DNA from: Alistipes sp.
GTDB taxonomy: Bacteria > Bacteroidota > Bacteroidia > Bacteroidales > Rikenellaceae
Direction of reading: 5' to 3'
DNA: 9,481 nt
NCBI GenBank assembly: GCA_017560305.1
Contig: JAFYOF010000162.1
Span: 1-9,481, forward strand
This document shows, one piece after another, positions 1 to 5,905 of the stretch; position 1 is the first letter of the stretch, and every line of letters starts with the position of its first letter. The translations under genes and the position numbers were made by a program. The notes beneath the pieces were generated by a model that saw nothing but the letters and a program-made list of their open reading frames with translations, ran no database searches and was not told the origin of the DNA.

Positions 1-117
1 ACTAGTTTTATATCATCTGTCGTAAAATCCTCTATTAAGGATGATGAAGCTAAGCGTGGTGTTACTATAACTGCAATAATGGTTGATTTGGCAATAGATT
101 TCTTTTGCAAAAAGTAA
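1..117 (+). CDS. C-terminal end of an unidentified upstream gene (partial)
   Basis: The reading frame is open from the first base and ends at TAA 115-117, giving 38 residues that finish with the sequence DLAIDFFCKK. The start lies outside the window. The stretch is too short to identify a family. The end looks helical and mildly hydrophobic (ITAIMVDLAIDFF) with a basic tail. The stop lies 11 bases before the ATG of the XRE regulator gene, so if this is a real gene it may belong to the same transcript. An open run of 38 codons can occur by chance in DNA of this composition, so confidence is moderate at best. Confidence 0.4.
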   Translation, partial: TSFISSVVKSSIKDDEAKRGVTITAIMVDLAIDFFCKK

Positions 118-128
118 AAACAAACAAT

Positions 129-335
129 ATGGATAAGCCCAAGAATCGCATAAAAGAGGTGCTTGAAGAGCGCGGCATCAAACAAACTTGGCTCGCTGAA
201 CGACTTGGCAAGAGTTTCTGCATAGTGAATTCCTATGTCTGCAACCGCCGCCAACCCAGCCTCGAAGTCCTCTTTGAGATTGCCAAGATATTGAACGTCG
301 ATCCGAAAGAATTAATTGATAGCAAAGAGCAGTAA
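129..335 (+). CDS. Small XRE-family helix-turn-helix regulator
   Basis: This 68-residue protein is almost entirely one Cro/C1-type DNA-binding domain. Helices 2 and 3 of the helix-turn-helix cover roughly residues 19-37 (QTWLAERLGK, then the recognition segment around FCIVNSYVCN). The usual tail NRRQPSLEVLFEIAKILNVD follows, ending in the motif DPKELI. No ligand-binding or dimerisation domain is attached. The ATG at 129 was chosen because the domain begins immediately after it; an in-frame TTG at 105 would add eight residues that overlap the preceding frame. The stop is 3 bases before hsdM, so the two are probably co-transcribed. By analogy with controller (C) proteins of RM systems and similar small XRE genes next to hsdM, it probably binds the operon's own promoter and sets RM expression. 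That role is inferred from position. Confidence 0.9.
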   Translation: MDKPKNRIKEVLEERGIKQTWLAERLGKSFCIVNSYVCNRRQPSLEVLFEIAKILNVDPKELIDSKEQ

Positions 336-338
336 CCT

Positions 339-1904
339 ATGGCAAAGAAACAACCCAAAATAAAGAGCATTGAAGAGACCTTGTGGGAATCAGCGAACAA
401 GCTCCGTGGCTCGGTTGAGCCATCGGAGTATAAGCATGTTGTGCTGAGTCTGATATTTCTCAAATATGCAAATGACCGATTCGATGAGCGTCGTAATGAA
501 CTTATCGCAGAGGGTAAGGAATCATTCGTGGATCAGGCTGTGTTCTACAATGCTAAGAATGTCTTCTATATCGTGGAGCAAAGCCGTTGGAACTTCATTA
601 TGGAGAATGCCAAGCAGAACGATATTGCCATTAAGATTGACAAAGCTCTGTCAGCTATCGAGGATAGCAACCCCTCTCTCAAAGGTGCACTCCCAAGCAA
701 TTACTACTCTGGTTTAGGTCTTGACCGTGCTAAACTTGCAGCTTTGCTCGATGAGATAAACAAGATTGATACACTCAAAGACCCTGAAAATGACCTCATT
801 GGTCGTGTCTATGAGTACTTTCTGGCAAAGTTTGCCATTGCCGAGGGCAAGGGCAAAGGTGAATATTATACCCCTAAGAGCATTGTAAATCTTATTGCCG
901 AGATTATCGAGCCATACAGAGGCAAGATCTATGATCCTTGTTGCGGTTCGGGAGGTATGTTTGTGCAGAGTATGAAGTTTATCGAAGCTCACCACGGTAA
1001 TAAACGCGATATCTCTGTCTATGGTCAGGAGTACACGAATACGACTTATAAACTTGCAAAGATGAATCTCGCTATTCGCGGTATTGCAAGTAATCTTGGC
1101 GAGTTGGCTGCCGATACATTCCACGATGACCAGCATAAAGACTTGAAAGCAGACTTTATTATGGCAAATCCACCATTTAATCAGAAGTCGTGGCGTGAGG
1201 ATAATGAGTTAAAAGCCGATCCTCGCTGGTACGGTTATGATGTGCCTCCAACAAGCAATGCCAACTATGGTTGGATTCTCAATATCGTGTCAAAGCTGTC
1301 GAGCAACGGTGTTGCAGGTTTCTTGTTAGCTAATGGAGCATTGAGTGGAGATGGTATCGAACTCAATATCCGCCGTCAGTTGCTGCAAAACCATCTTGTA
1401 GAGGCCATTATTATCCTACCTCGCAATATGTTCTACTCTACTGATATTAGCGTTACCCTCTGGATTTTGGCAGGTAATCGTAAGGCCCGCACAGTTGAGC
1501 AGAATGGCAAAATGGTCAAGTATCGTTATCGCGAGAACGAGGTGCTATTTGTTGATTTGCGCCAGTGGGGAGAACCTTTTGAGAAGAAGTATATTCAGTT
1601 CTCGCCCGAGCAGATTGCCGACATCGCTCGCAATATCCATAATTGGCAACGTGAGGGTTATGAGACTACCTATCAGAATATTCCCGAGTACTGCTATTCA
1701 GCATCGCTAGATGAGATTGAGCGCAAGGGGTGGAGCCTTGTGCCAAGTAAGTATATCGAATTTAAGAACCGTGACGAAGGTATTGATTTCGATGCCCGTA
1801 TGCGCGAACTTCAATCCGAGATGCGAGAGCTTATGACACAAGAGGAGAAGTCAAAAAAGGAGATGGAAGAGTTGTTTGAAAAATTAGGTTACAATATCAA
1901 ATAG
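339..1904 (+). CDS. hsdM: Type I restriction-modification methyltransferase subunit HsdM
   Basis: This 521-residue protein is the modification subunit. It transfers a methyl group from S-adenosylmethionine to adenine N6 at the sequence selected by HsdS, and it is needed for both methylation and restriction complexes. The order is typical: a helical HsdM N-terminal domain (about residues 10-140, starting IEETLWESANKLRGSVEPSEYK), the GEYYTP segment at 174-179 that opens the catalytic domain, the SAM-binding motif I DPCCGSGG at 199-206, and the catalytic motif IV NPPF at 277-280. A charged coiled-coil tail (about 480-515) probably contacts HsdS. Length matches the family (about 500-530) and both key motifs are intact, so it should be active. 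It starts 3 bases after the regulator gene and ends 6 bases before the next gene. Confidence 0.97.
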   Translation: MAKKQPKIKSIEETLWESANKLRGSVEPSEYKHVVLSLIFLKYANDRFDERRNELIAEGKESFVDQAVFYNAKNVFYIVEQSRWNFIMENAKQNDIAIKIDKALSAIEDSNPSLKGALPSNYYSGLGLDRAKLAALLDEINKIDTLKDPENDLIGRVYEYFLAKFAIAEGKGKGEYYTPKSIVNLIAEIIEPYRGKIYDPCCGSGGMFVQSMKFIEAHHGNKRDISVYGQEYTNTTYKLAKMNLAIRGIASNLGELAADTFHDDQHKDLKADFIMANPPFNQKSWREDNELKADPRWYGYDVPPTSNANYGWILNIVSKLSSNGVAGFLLANGALSGDGIELNIRRQLLQNHLVEAIIILPRNMFYSTDISVTLWILAGNRKARTVEQNGKMVKYRYRENEVLFVDLRQWGEPFEKKYIQFSPEQIADIARNIHNWQREGYETTYQNIPEYCYSASLDEIERKGWSLVPSKYIEFKNRDEGIDFDARMRELQSEMRELMTQEEKSKKEMEELFEKLGYNIK

Positions 1905-1910
1905 GCAAAT

Positions 1911-2486
1911 ATGGAAATATTATTAGATCTTGACATATGTGAAGGACTCCCTTGTGACGAGATTTGGGAAGTGTCTGATAACGACAGAAAATCAATAGAG
2001 GGAAGGGCAGGATTAAACGGCATCTGTGAGGCTAAATATGTTAATATTGGTCCTGGTGCTGATTTGATAGTGTTATTGCTAATAGTTGACATCGGTCTAA
2101 GAATACTAAAGTTAGGAGCCGAGATTAATGATGGAATAGATGGGTGGATTGGTTTAGGTAAAAAATTATCTAAATTGTTTCAGCAAAAAAAGATTGTGTC
2201 AATTGATGCTGATGGAGCTGCCTCAATAGCGATAGAACTTATCTCCCAAAAAGAGAAAATAGTAAAACTTGAAAAGATACATGAAACAACTATAAATCTT
2301 GTTGATGTATCATTTATGCTTCCTCAGAATATTAGTTTGAGTACGAAGCCTCATAATTATTATATTCAAGCATATAGAATTAACGACGAGGAAGTATATG
2401 TAGTGGGAGTTACTTCGACAGGAAATGCTGATATTATCAAGCACTTCGGATTTAATCCTTATGGTATTAGGGATATTAAGCTGTAG
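1911..2486 (+). CDS. Unknown 191-residue protein inserted between hsdM and hsdS
   Basis: I do not recognise this family. The protein has an acidic N-terminus (residues 1-30), then a hydrophobic stretch at about 50-68 (ADLIVLLLIVDIGLRILKL) that could be a transmembrane helix but is interrupted by Asp51, Asp60 and Arg64. An INDGIDGWIGLGKKLSKLF segment (72-90) looks amphipathic and basic. The C-terminal half alternates short beta-like runs and ends in a KHFGFNPYGIRDIKL tail. No catalytic motif, cysteine pair or signal peptide is evident. It begins 6 bases after the hsdM stop and ends 25 bases before the hsdS ATG, so it sits within the RM operon, where hsdM and hsdS are usually adjacent. It could be a membrane-associated accessory protein, a modulator of the RM complex or an unrelated passenger; nothing in the sequence decides between these. 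Confidence 0.75.
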   Translation: MEILLDLDICEGLPCDEIWEVSDNDRKSIEGRAGLNGICEAKYVNIGPGADLIVLLLIVDIGLRILKLGAEINDGIDGWIGLGKKLSKLFQQKKIVSIDADGAASIAIELISQKEKIVKLEKIHETTINLVDVSFMLPQNISLSTKPHNYYIQAYRINDEEVYVVGVTSTGNADIIKHFGFNPYGIRDIKL

Positions 2487-2511
2487 TGTGTATTTGAAAA
2501 CAACTTATAGA

Positions 2512-3585
2512 ATGAGAACTAATTGCTATAAGCGTTTAGGAGATTATATCCGTGAGGTGGATGTGCGTAATAGAGATTTATCTGTTACGACATTGCTTGG
2601 TGTGAGCATATCAAAGGGGTTCATCCCTTCGATTGCAAATACTATTGGTACTGATATGTCTACATATAAAATAGTTCGCAAAGGGCAATTCGCTTATGGT
2701 CCTGTAACATCTCGAAATGGTGATAAGGTCTCTATTGCATTGCTTGCCAACGAGGATAATGCTATAATATCACAAGCATATACCGTTTTCGAGGTTAAAG
2801 ATGCAAATGACTTACTCCCTGAATACCTTATGATGTGGTTCCGTCGCTCAGAGTTCGATCGCTATGCCCGTTTTCATTCACACGGTAGTGCTCGTGAGAT
2901 TTTTGATTGGTCGGAGATGTGCGATGTGGTGTTGCCTATCCCATCTATTGAGCGACAGAGGGAGATAGTTGCGGAGTATGAGACTTTGAGTAAGCGTATT
3001 CGCCTAAATGAGCAGATGGTTTCCACGCTCGAAGCCACCGCCCAAACCCTCTACCGCAAAATGTTTGTTGATGGCATCGACAAAGAAAACCTCCCCACCG
3101 GCTGGAGAATGGGAACATTAGACGATATAATTGAAATTAGAAATGGCAAGGCAATTATACCATCTGATGGCAATATCCCTATTTACGGAGGTAATGGTAT
3201 TGTTGGATATACAAGTGAGTCTAATGCAAAAGATGTTGTAATTATTGGTCGTGTAGGAATTAACTGTGGTTCTTTATTCCTTCATCATGGAGAATGTTTT
3301 GTTAATGATAATGCGATGATGACCACATCAAAAAGTGGACATATTGGATATATATATTTGACATTACAGCAAATAGACTTGAATGGTCAGAGTGAAGGAT
3401 CTGGTCAACCACTGCTTACACAATCTATAATAAATAATCAGCCATGTATTATTCCAAGTTTGAATTATATTAAAGACTTTGAATTACAAGTACAGATAAT
3501 ATATAATAACAGACAGCTATTAGAAAAGGAAAACGAAAAACTAACCGAATTACAGTCTTTGCTCTTGGCTAAGATGGGACAATAA
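2512..3585 (+). CDS. hsdS: Type I restriction-modification specificity subunit HsdS
   Basis: This 357-residue protein recognises the split DNA target and holds the HsdM and HsdR subunits. It shows two target-recognition domains (TRDs) and two helical spacers. TRD1 covers about residues 1-138 (opening YKRLGDYIREVDVRNRD). The central conserved region follows at 139-198 (LPIPSIERQREIV, then a long coiled coil, ending LPTGW). TRD2 spans about 199-322. The distal helical repeat (about 324-357) ends LQSLLLAKMGQ. The ATG at 2512 fits the family's usual beginning. Upstream in-frame starts at 2425 and 2488 would add residues lacking family character, and the first would overlap the preceding gene. The DNA of the central region is visibly richer in G and C than that of TRD2. 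The gene's 3' end is repeated at 4676-4732. The protein looks intact, although somewhat shorter than the ~400 residues common in the family. Confidence 0.95.
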   Translation: MRTNCYKRLGDYIREVDVRNRDLSVTTLLGVSISKGFIPSIANTIGTDMSTYKIVRKGQFAYGPVTSRNGDKVSIALLANEDNAIISQAYTVFEVKDANDLLPEYLMMWFRRSEFDRYARFHSHGSAREIFDWSEMCDVVLPIPSIERQREIVAEYETLSKRIRLNEQMVSTLEATAQTLYRKMFVDGIDKENLPTGWRMGTLDDIIEIRNGKAIIPSDGNIPIYGGNGIVGYTSESNAKDVVIIGRVGINCGSLFLHHGECFVNDNAMMTTSKSGHIGYIYLTLQQIDLNGQSEGSGQPLLTQSIINNQPCIIPSLNYIKDFELQVQIIYNNRQLLEKENEKLTELQSLLLAKMGQ

Positions 3586-3593
3586 AAATAAAT
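3537..3593 (+). repeat. Direct repeat, copy 1 (3' end of hsdS plus leader)
   Basis: This stretch covers the last 16 codons of hsdS, its TAA stop and eight bases of A-rich leader (AAATAAAT). It matches 4676-4732 at 50 of 57 positions without gaps, by eye. The next gene, at 3600, starts 14 bases after the stop. Confidence 0.85.
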
Positions 3594-3599
3594 AAGATT

Positions 3600-4250
3600 A
3601 TGGGAGTAAAATATATAGCACCTGCGGCCGATAAAATGTCCTTCACTTGTCCTCATTGTGGAGTTATATCTATAATGCATTTTCATTGTATTAGTTATTT
3701 TGATAGGAAGATGATCGGATTTCAGGATGTTCAATGTGGTGGAAATAGCTGGATACAAGTAGCCACTTGTCATAACTGTTGTAAACATATAGTATGGATA
3801 GATAATATATATGCATATCCTGATATTGTTGCAGAAGAACCAAATCCAGATATGCCTGAAGGAGTAATGCAGTTATATAATGAGGCTGGTATAATTTATA
3901 ACAAATCGCCACGAGCTGCTTGCGCATTACTTCGTCTTGCTATTGATAGACTTTGTAATGAATTAGGGGAAACAGACCGCGATATAAATAAAAACATTGG
4001 CGAGTTAGTCAAAAAGGGGTTGCCTGCATCTGTACAGCAGGCATTAGATGTCGTTCGTGTTGTAGGCAATAAAGCTGTGCATCCTGGTCAAATTGCATTC
4101 GATGTTGATAATGTTGGAACTGCAACAATGCTTATGCGACTTCTAAATATCATTGTTAGTCGAATGATATCTGAGCCCAAAGAGATCGCAGGGTTATATG
4201 ATCAACTTCCTGAATCAGTAAAACAATCTATCACAAAAAGAGGCGAGTGA
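3600..4250 (+). CDS. Zinc-ribbon and DUF4145 (HEPN-like) protein
   Basis: This 216-residue protein has two parts. The N-terminal part carries two cysteine pairs, C17-P-H-C20 and C57-H-N-C60, spaced like a zinc ribbon. The C-terminal part (about 85-185) fits DUF4145: helix NKSPRAACALLRLAIDRLCNEL, then NIGELVKKGLP, then the signature R153-VVGNKAV-H161. From family knowledge, DUF4145 is grouped with HEPN folds, many of which are RNases, and it is often found in or beside type I RM genes. Here seven residues separate the Arg and His, more than the 4-6 of the classical HEPN RNase motif, so activity is uncertain. It begins 14 bases after hsdS, and its TGA stop lies just before the next gene's ATG at 4253, implying coupled translation. 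Its position between hsdS and hsdR matches that of the tRNA-cleaving gene prrC in E. coli. A nuclease or RM-guarding role is a hypothesis. Confidence 0.85.
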   Translation: MGVKYIAPAADKMSFTCPHCGVISIMHFHCISYFDRKMIGFQDVQCGGNSWIQVATCHNCCKHIVWIDNIYAYPDIVAEEPNPDMPEGVMQLYNEAGIIYNKSPRAACALLRLAIDRLCNELGETDRDINKNIGELVKKGLPASVQQALDVVRVVGNKAVHPGQIAFDVDNVGTATMLMRLLNIIVSRMISEPKEIAGLYDQLPESVKQSITKRGE

Positions 4251-4252
4251 TT

Positions 4253-4657
4253 ATGGGACTTTACGAAGGCATAAAGGATGTTGCAAAAGTTGTGCAACAA
4301 GCCGACAATATAGAATTATATAGACAATTGGTAGATTTGAGCGCCCAAGCATTGGATATGCAAAGCGAGATCAATCGCTTAACAGCTGAGAATACTGAAT
4401 TGCGGAAGAAACAAGATCTTGAAGCTGCAATAGTAAGGCATAACGGTTTGTATGTGACGATAGAAGGCAATGACGACATTTTCTATTGCTCGCATTGTTG
4501 GGATAGCGAGCGAAAGCTAATACAGATGTTTACGGAGAATGGGAAATATAGATGTCCTCATTGCAATATTGAAGGGGTATATGACCAACAAGCCTATAGA
4601 GAATATATGGATAGGCAGAGATCCAGATGTCAAGTAACCCGCAAGAATATTTGGTAG
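4253..4657 (+). CDS. Coiled-coil and zinc-ribbon protein of unknown function
   Basis: This 134-residue protein starts MGLYEGIKDVAKVVQQADNI, an opening I associate with a widespread but uncharacterised family of small bacterial proteins. Residues 20-60 form a coiled coil (ELYRQLVDLSAQALDM, then EINRLTAENTELRKK). The second half has two cysteine pairs, C79-S-H-C82 and C101-P-H-C104, framing a YCSHCWD...KLIQM core that is probably a zinc ribbon. No membrane segment or enzyme motif is seen. ATG 4253 was preferred over the overlapping GTG at 4247 because it gives the family's usual N-terminus. It lies 2 bases after the DUF4145 gene stop, so the two are likely made together and may act as a pair. 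The coiled coil suggests oligomerisation and the zinc ribbon suggests nucleic-acid or protein binding. The last ~15 residues (from about 120) are basic and look less family-like. Confidence 0.8.
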   Translation: MGLYEGIKDVAKVVQQADNIELYRQLVDLSAQALDMQSEINRLTAENTELRKKQDLEAAIVRHNGLYVTIEGNDDIFYCSHCWDSERKLIQMFTENGKYRCPHCNIEGVYDQQAYREYMDRQRSRCQVTRKNIW

Positions 4658-4675
4658 AGTCGATACCAATAAATG

Positions 4676-4732
4676 AAAACAACCCGAATCACAGTCTTTG
4701 TTTTTAGCTAAGATAGGACAATAAAAATAAAT
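4676..4732 (+). repeat. Direct repeat, copy 2: decayed relic of an hsdS 3' end
   Basis: This stretch matches 3537-3593 at 50 of 57 positions without gaps. Five of the seven differences are transitions, all in the last 49 bases. Read in the hsdS frame, it gives a TGA stop at 4673-4675, then KQPESQSLFLAKIGQ and a TAA at 4722-4724, recognisably the hsdS tail (TELQSLLLAKMGQ). Nothing else of hsdS lies upstream, where the zinc-ribbon gene ends at 4657. It is therefore a small pseudogene fragment, not an independent gene. The next gene starts 13 bases after the relic's stop, almost the same spacing as after the intact hsdS. It marks a past duplication or cassette-joining event. Confidence 0.85.
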
Positions 4733-4737
4733 GAAGT

Positions 4738-5418
4738 ATGAAACTTACAAAGTTTGCTTTTGGAATTAGATTCTGCAAAGGATTTCATGTTGAAGATCAA
4801 CTTGGAGCTATCGTTGATGAGATTTTATATTCTAAAGACTCCAAATTCAACGAAAAATTATTTCCTGAATTACAACGTGCAAATGGTGCTAGGCGGCTAA
4901 TCAACACCAACCAAAATTGCCATTTAACAATTAGTTCAACTGATATCATACTCGAGTATCAAGTTAAATATGATTTCAAAAAAGAATTTGAAGAATTTTT
5001 AACTGAATTCGAAGATAGAATTTTAAAGAAAGTATTTAAAGCATATAAGATTAATAACATTTTGAGATTTGGTTTTATAGTAGGTGCTGAATTAAGTGAG
5101 GAGGACGAACTACTGAAATCCATATATCAAGTTATACATACTAATTATGAAGAGGTTCCCAATGATTCCATATCGCTTCGATTTAATATTGTACAGAAAA
5201 AGCCATTAAAGATTGGTAAAGAGGTGACACAAGATTTTGATAATACAATTATCACATATGATAAAGAGAAAAAAGACTCTAAACTTATTTTTGCAGTTGA
5301 TTATCAAAAATTTTTCAATCCTTCACTAGATTCGATTGATGATGCTCCAATCAATTATGCGTCATTCTGCAAGAAATGTTACGAATCATTTAAAAAGAAA
5401 TATGGCACCAAACAATAA
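4738..5418 (+). CDS. Unknown 226-residue protein, first gene of the second accessory pair
   Basis: I cannot assign this soluble-looking protein with confidence. It opens KLTKFAFGIRFCKGFHVEDQLG and alternates beta-like runs with charged helices. Notable segments are LTISSTDIILEYQV (about 61-74), the helix FKKEFEEFLTEFEDRILKKVFKAY, an ILRFGFIVG strand near residue 105, ISLRFNIVQKKP near 145, and FAVDYQKFF near 190. The general pattern, with paired LRFxF-type strands and a late VDYQxFF strand, is loosely reminiscent of the TIGR04255 family of unknown function, but this is only an impression. There is no membrane segment, and the two late cysteines (CKKC near the C-terminus) do not make a full zinc site. 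The DNA is more AT-rich than hsdM or hsdR, suggesting a separate origin. Its 3' end overlaps the next gene by 17 bases, so the two are probably co-translated partners. Confidence 0.7.
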   Translation: MKLTKFAFGIRFCKGFHVEDQLGAIVDEILYSKDSKFNEKLFPELQRANGARRLINTNQNCHLTISSTDIILEYQVKYDFKKEFEEFLTEFEDRILKKVFKAYKINNILRFGFIVGAELSEEDELLKSIYQVIHTNYEEVPNDSISLRFNIVQKKPLKIGKEVTQDFDNTIITYDKEKKDSKLIFAVDYQKFFNPSLDSIDDAPINYASFCKKCYESFKKKYGTKQ

Positions 5419-5902
5419 CAAAAATAGATCCGGACGGATACGTAATCAGTATAAAGGTCCATTTCCTCCCAATAAAAATTTGGAGTTTGATAGTGTTCGA
5501 AAGAATATGAGGACTACAACTGATGGTCCGACAGCAGATATGAGGTCATTCAATGACTCGACAATATCACAATCTGCGAAGGATAATCAGTTTCGAGGTA
5601 AGAGAAGACCTAGACCATTTAAGAAAAAGGCTACGGATTGGTTAACAGAGCATTGGGTTGGATGTTTAATAGGCGCGATTGTTACGGCCTTGACTGGTGG
5701 TGTTGGTATTATTGTTTTTAATCATGGTAATCAAATCATTTCTATAAATAAGGACATAGAATATATGAAAGATTATGATGTTGAATGCAAGAACGATATA
5801 AATGAATTAGAGAAGGATGTAATAGAAAACACAACCAACATTAAATTAATTCAACAAACATTGGAATCTTTCAAAGAAAACCCAAATAAATCACGTAAAT
5901 AA
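5402..5902 (+). CDS. Single-pass membrane protein with C-terminal coiled coil
   Basis: This 166-residue protein of unknown function has three parts. Residues 1-79 are polar, basic and apparently disordered, with an arginine- and lysine-rich cluster (RGKRRPRPFKKK, 65-76) just before the membrane. Residues 85-106 form one clear transmembrane helix (WVGCLIGAIVTALTGGVGIIVF). Residues 110-155 are predicted coiled coil (for example INELEKDVIENTTNIKLIQQTLE). The positive charge before the helix suggests the N-terminus faces the cytoplasm. ATG 5402 was chosen: it overlaps the previous gene by only 17 bases, whereas in-frame ATGs near 5336 would overlap by over 80. The stop lies 3 bases before hsdR. 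A membrane anchor paired with the preceding soluble protein would fit a two-component sensor-effector arrangement, but that is a guess. Confidence 0.75.
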   Translation: MAPNNNKNRSGRIRNQYKGPFPPNKNLEFDSVRKNMRTTTDGPTADMRSFNDSTISQSAKDNQFRGKRRPRPFKKKATDWLTEHWVGCLIGAIVTALTGGVGIIVFNHGNQIISINKDIEYMKDYDVECKNDINELEKDVIENTTNIKLIQQTLESFKENPNKSRK

Positions 5903-5905
5903 ATT

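Noticed and set aside
105..128. TTG start for the XRE regulator
   Set aside because: The extra eight residues are not part of the domain and overlap the preceding reading frame; ATG 129 fits better.
60..128. Bacteroidota-type promoter (TTTG and TAnnTTTG boxes) before the regulator
   Set aside because: Partial matches such as TAGATTTC occur near 94, but no well-spaced pair of boxes was found, so no promoter is called.
714..1136. Minus-strand open frame of 140 codons inside hsdM
   Set aside because: It lies fully within a well-supported gene, its product shows no family character, and the opposite strand encodes the methyltransferase catalytic core.
2425..2511. 29-residue N-terminal extension of HsdS
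   Set aside because: It would overlap the preceding gene by 62 bases, and HsdS family character begins only at the ATG at 2512.
3465..3927. Minus-strand open frames over the hsdS end and the DUF4145 gene
   Set aside because: The products are low-complexity and lack domains, while the plus-strand frames show clear zinc-ribbon and DUF4145 motifs.
2512..4740. Invertible (phase-variable) hsdS shufflon
   Set aside because: The duplicated hsdS 3' end is in direct, not inverted, orientation. I saw no second TRD set or recombinase gene in the window.
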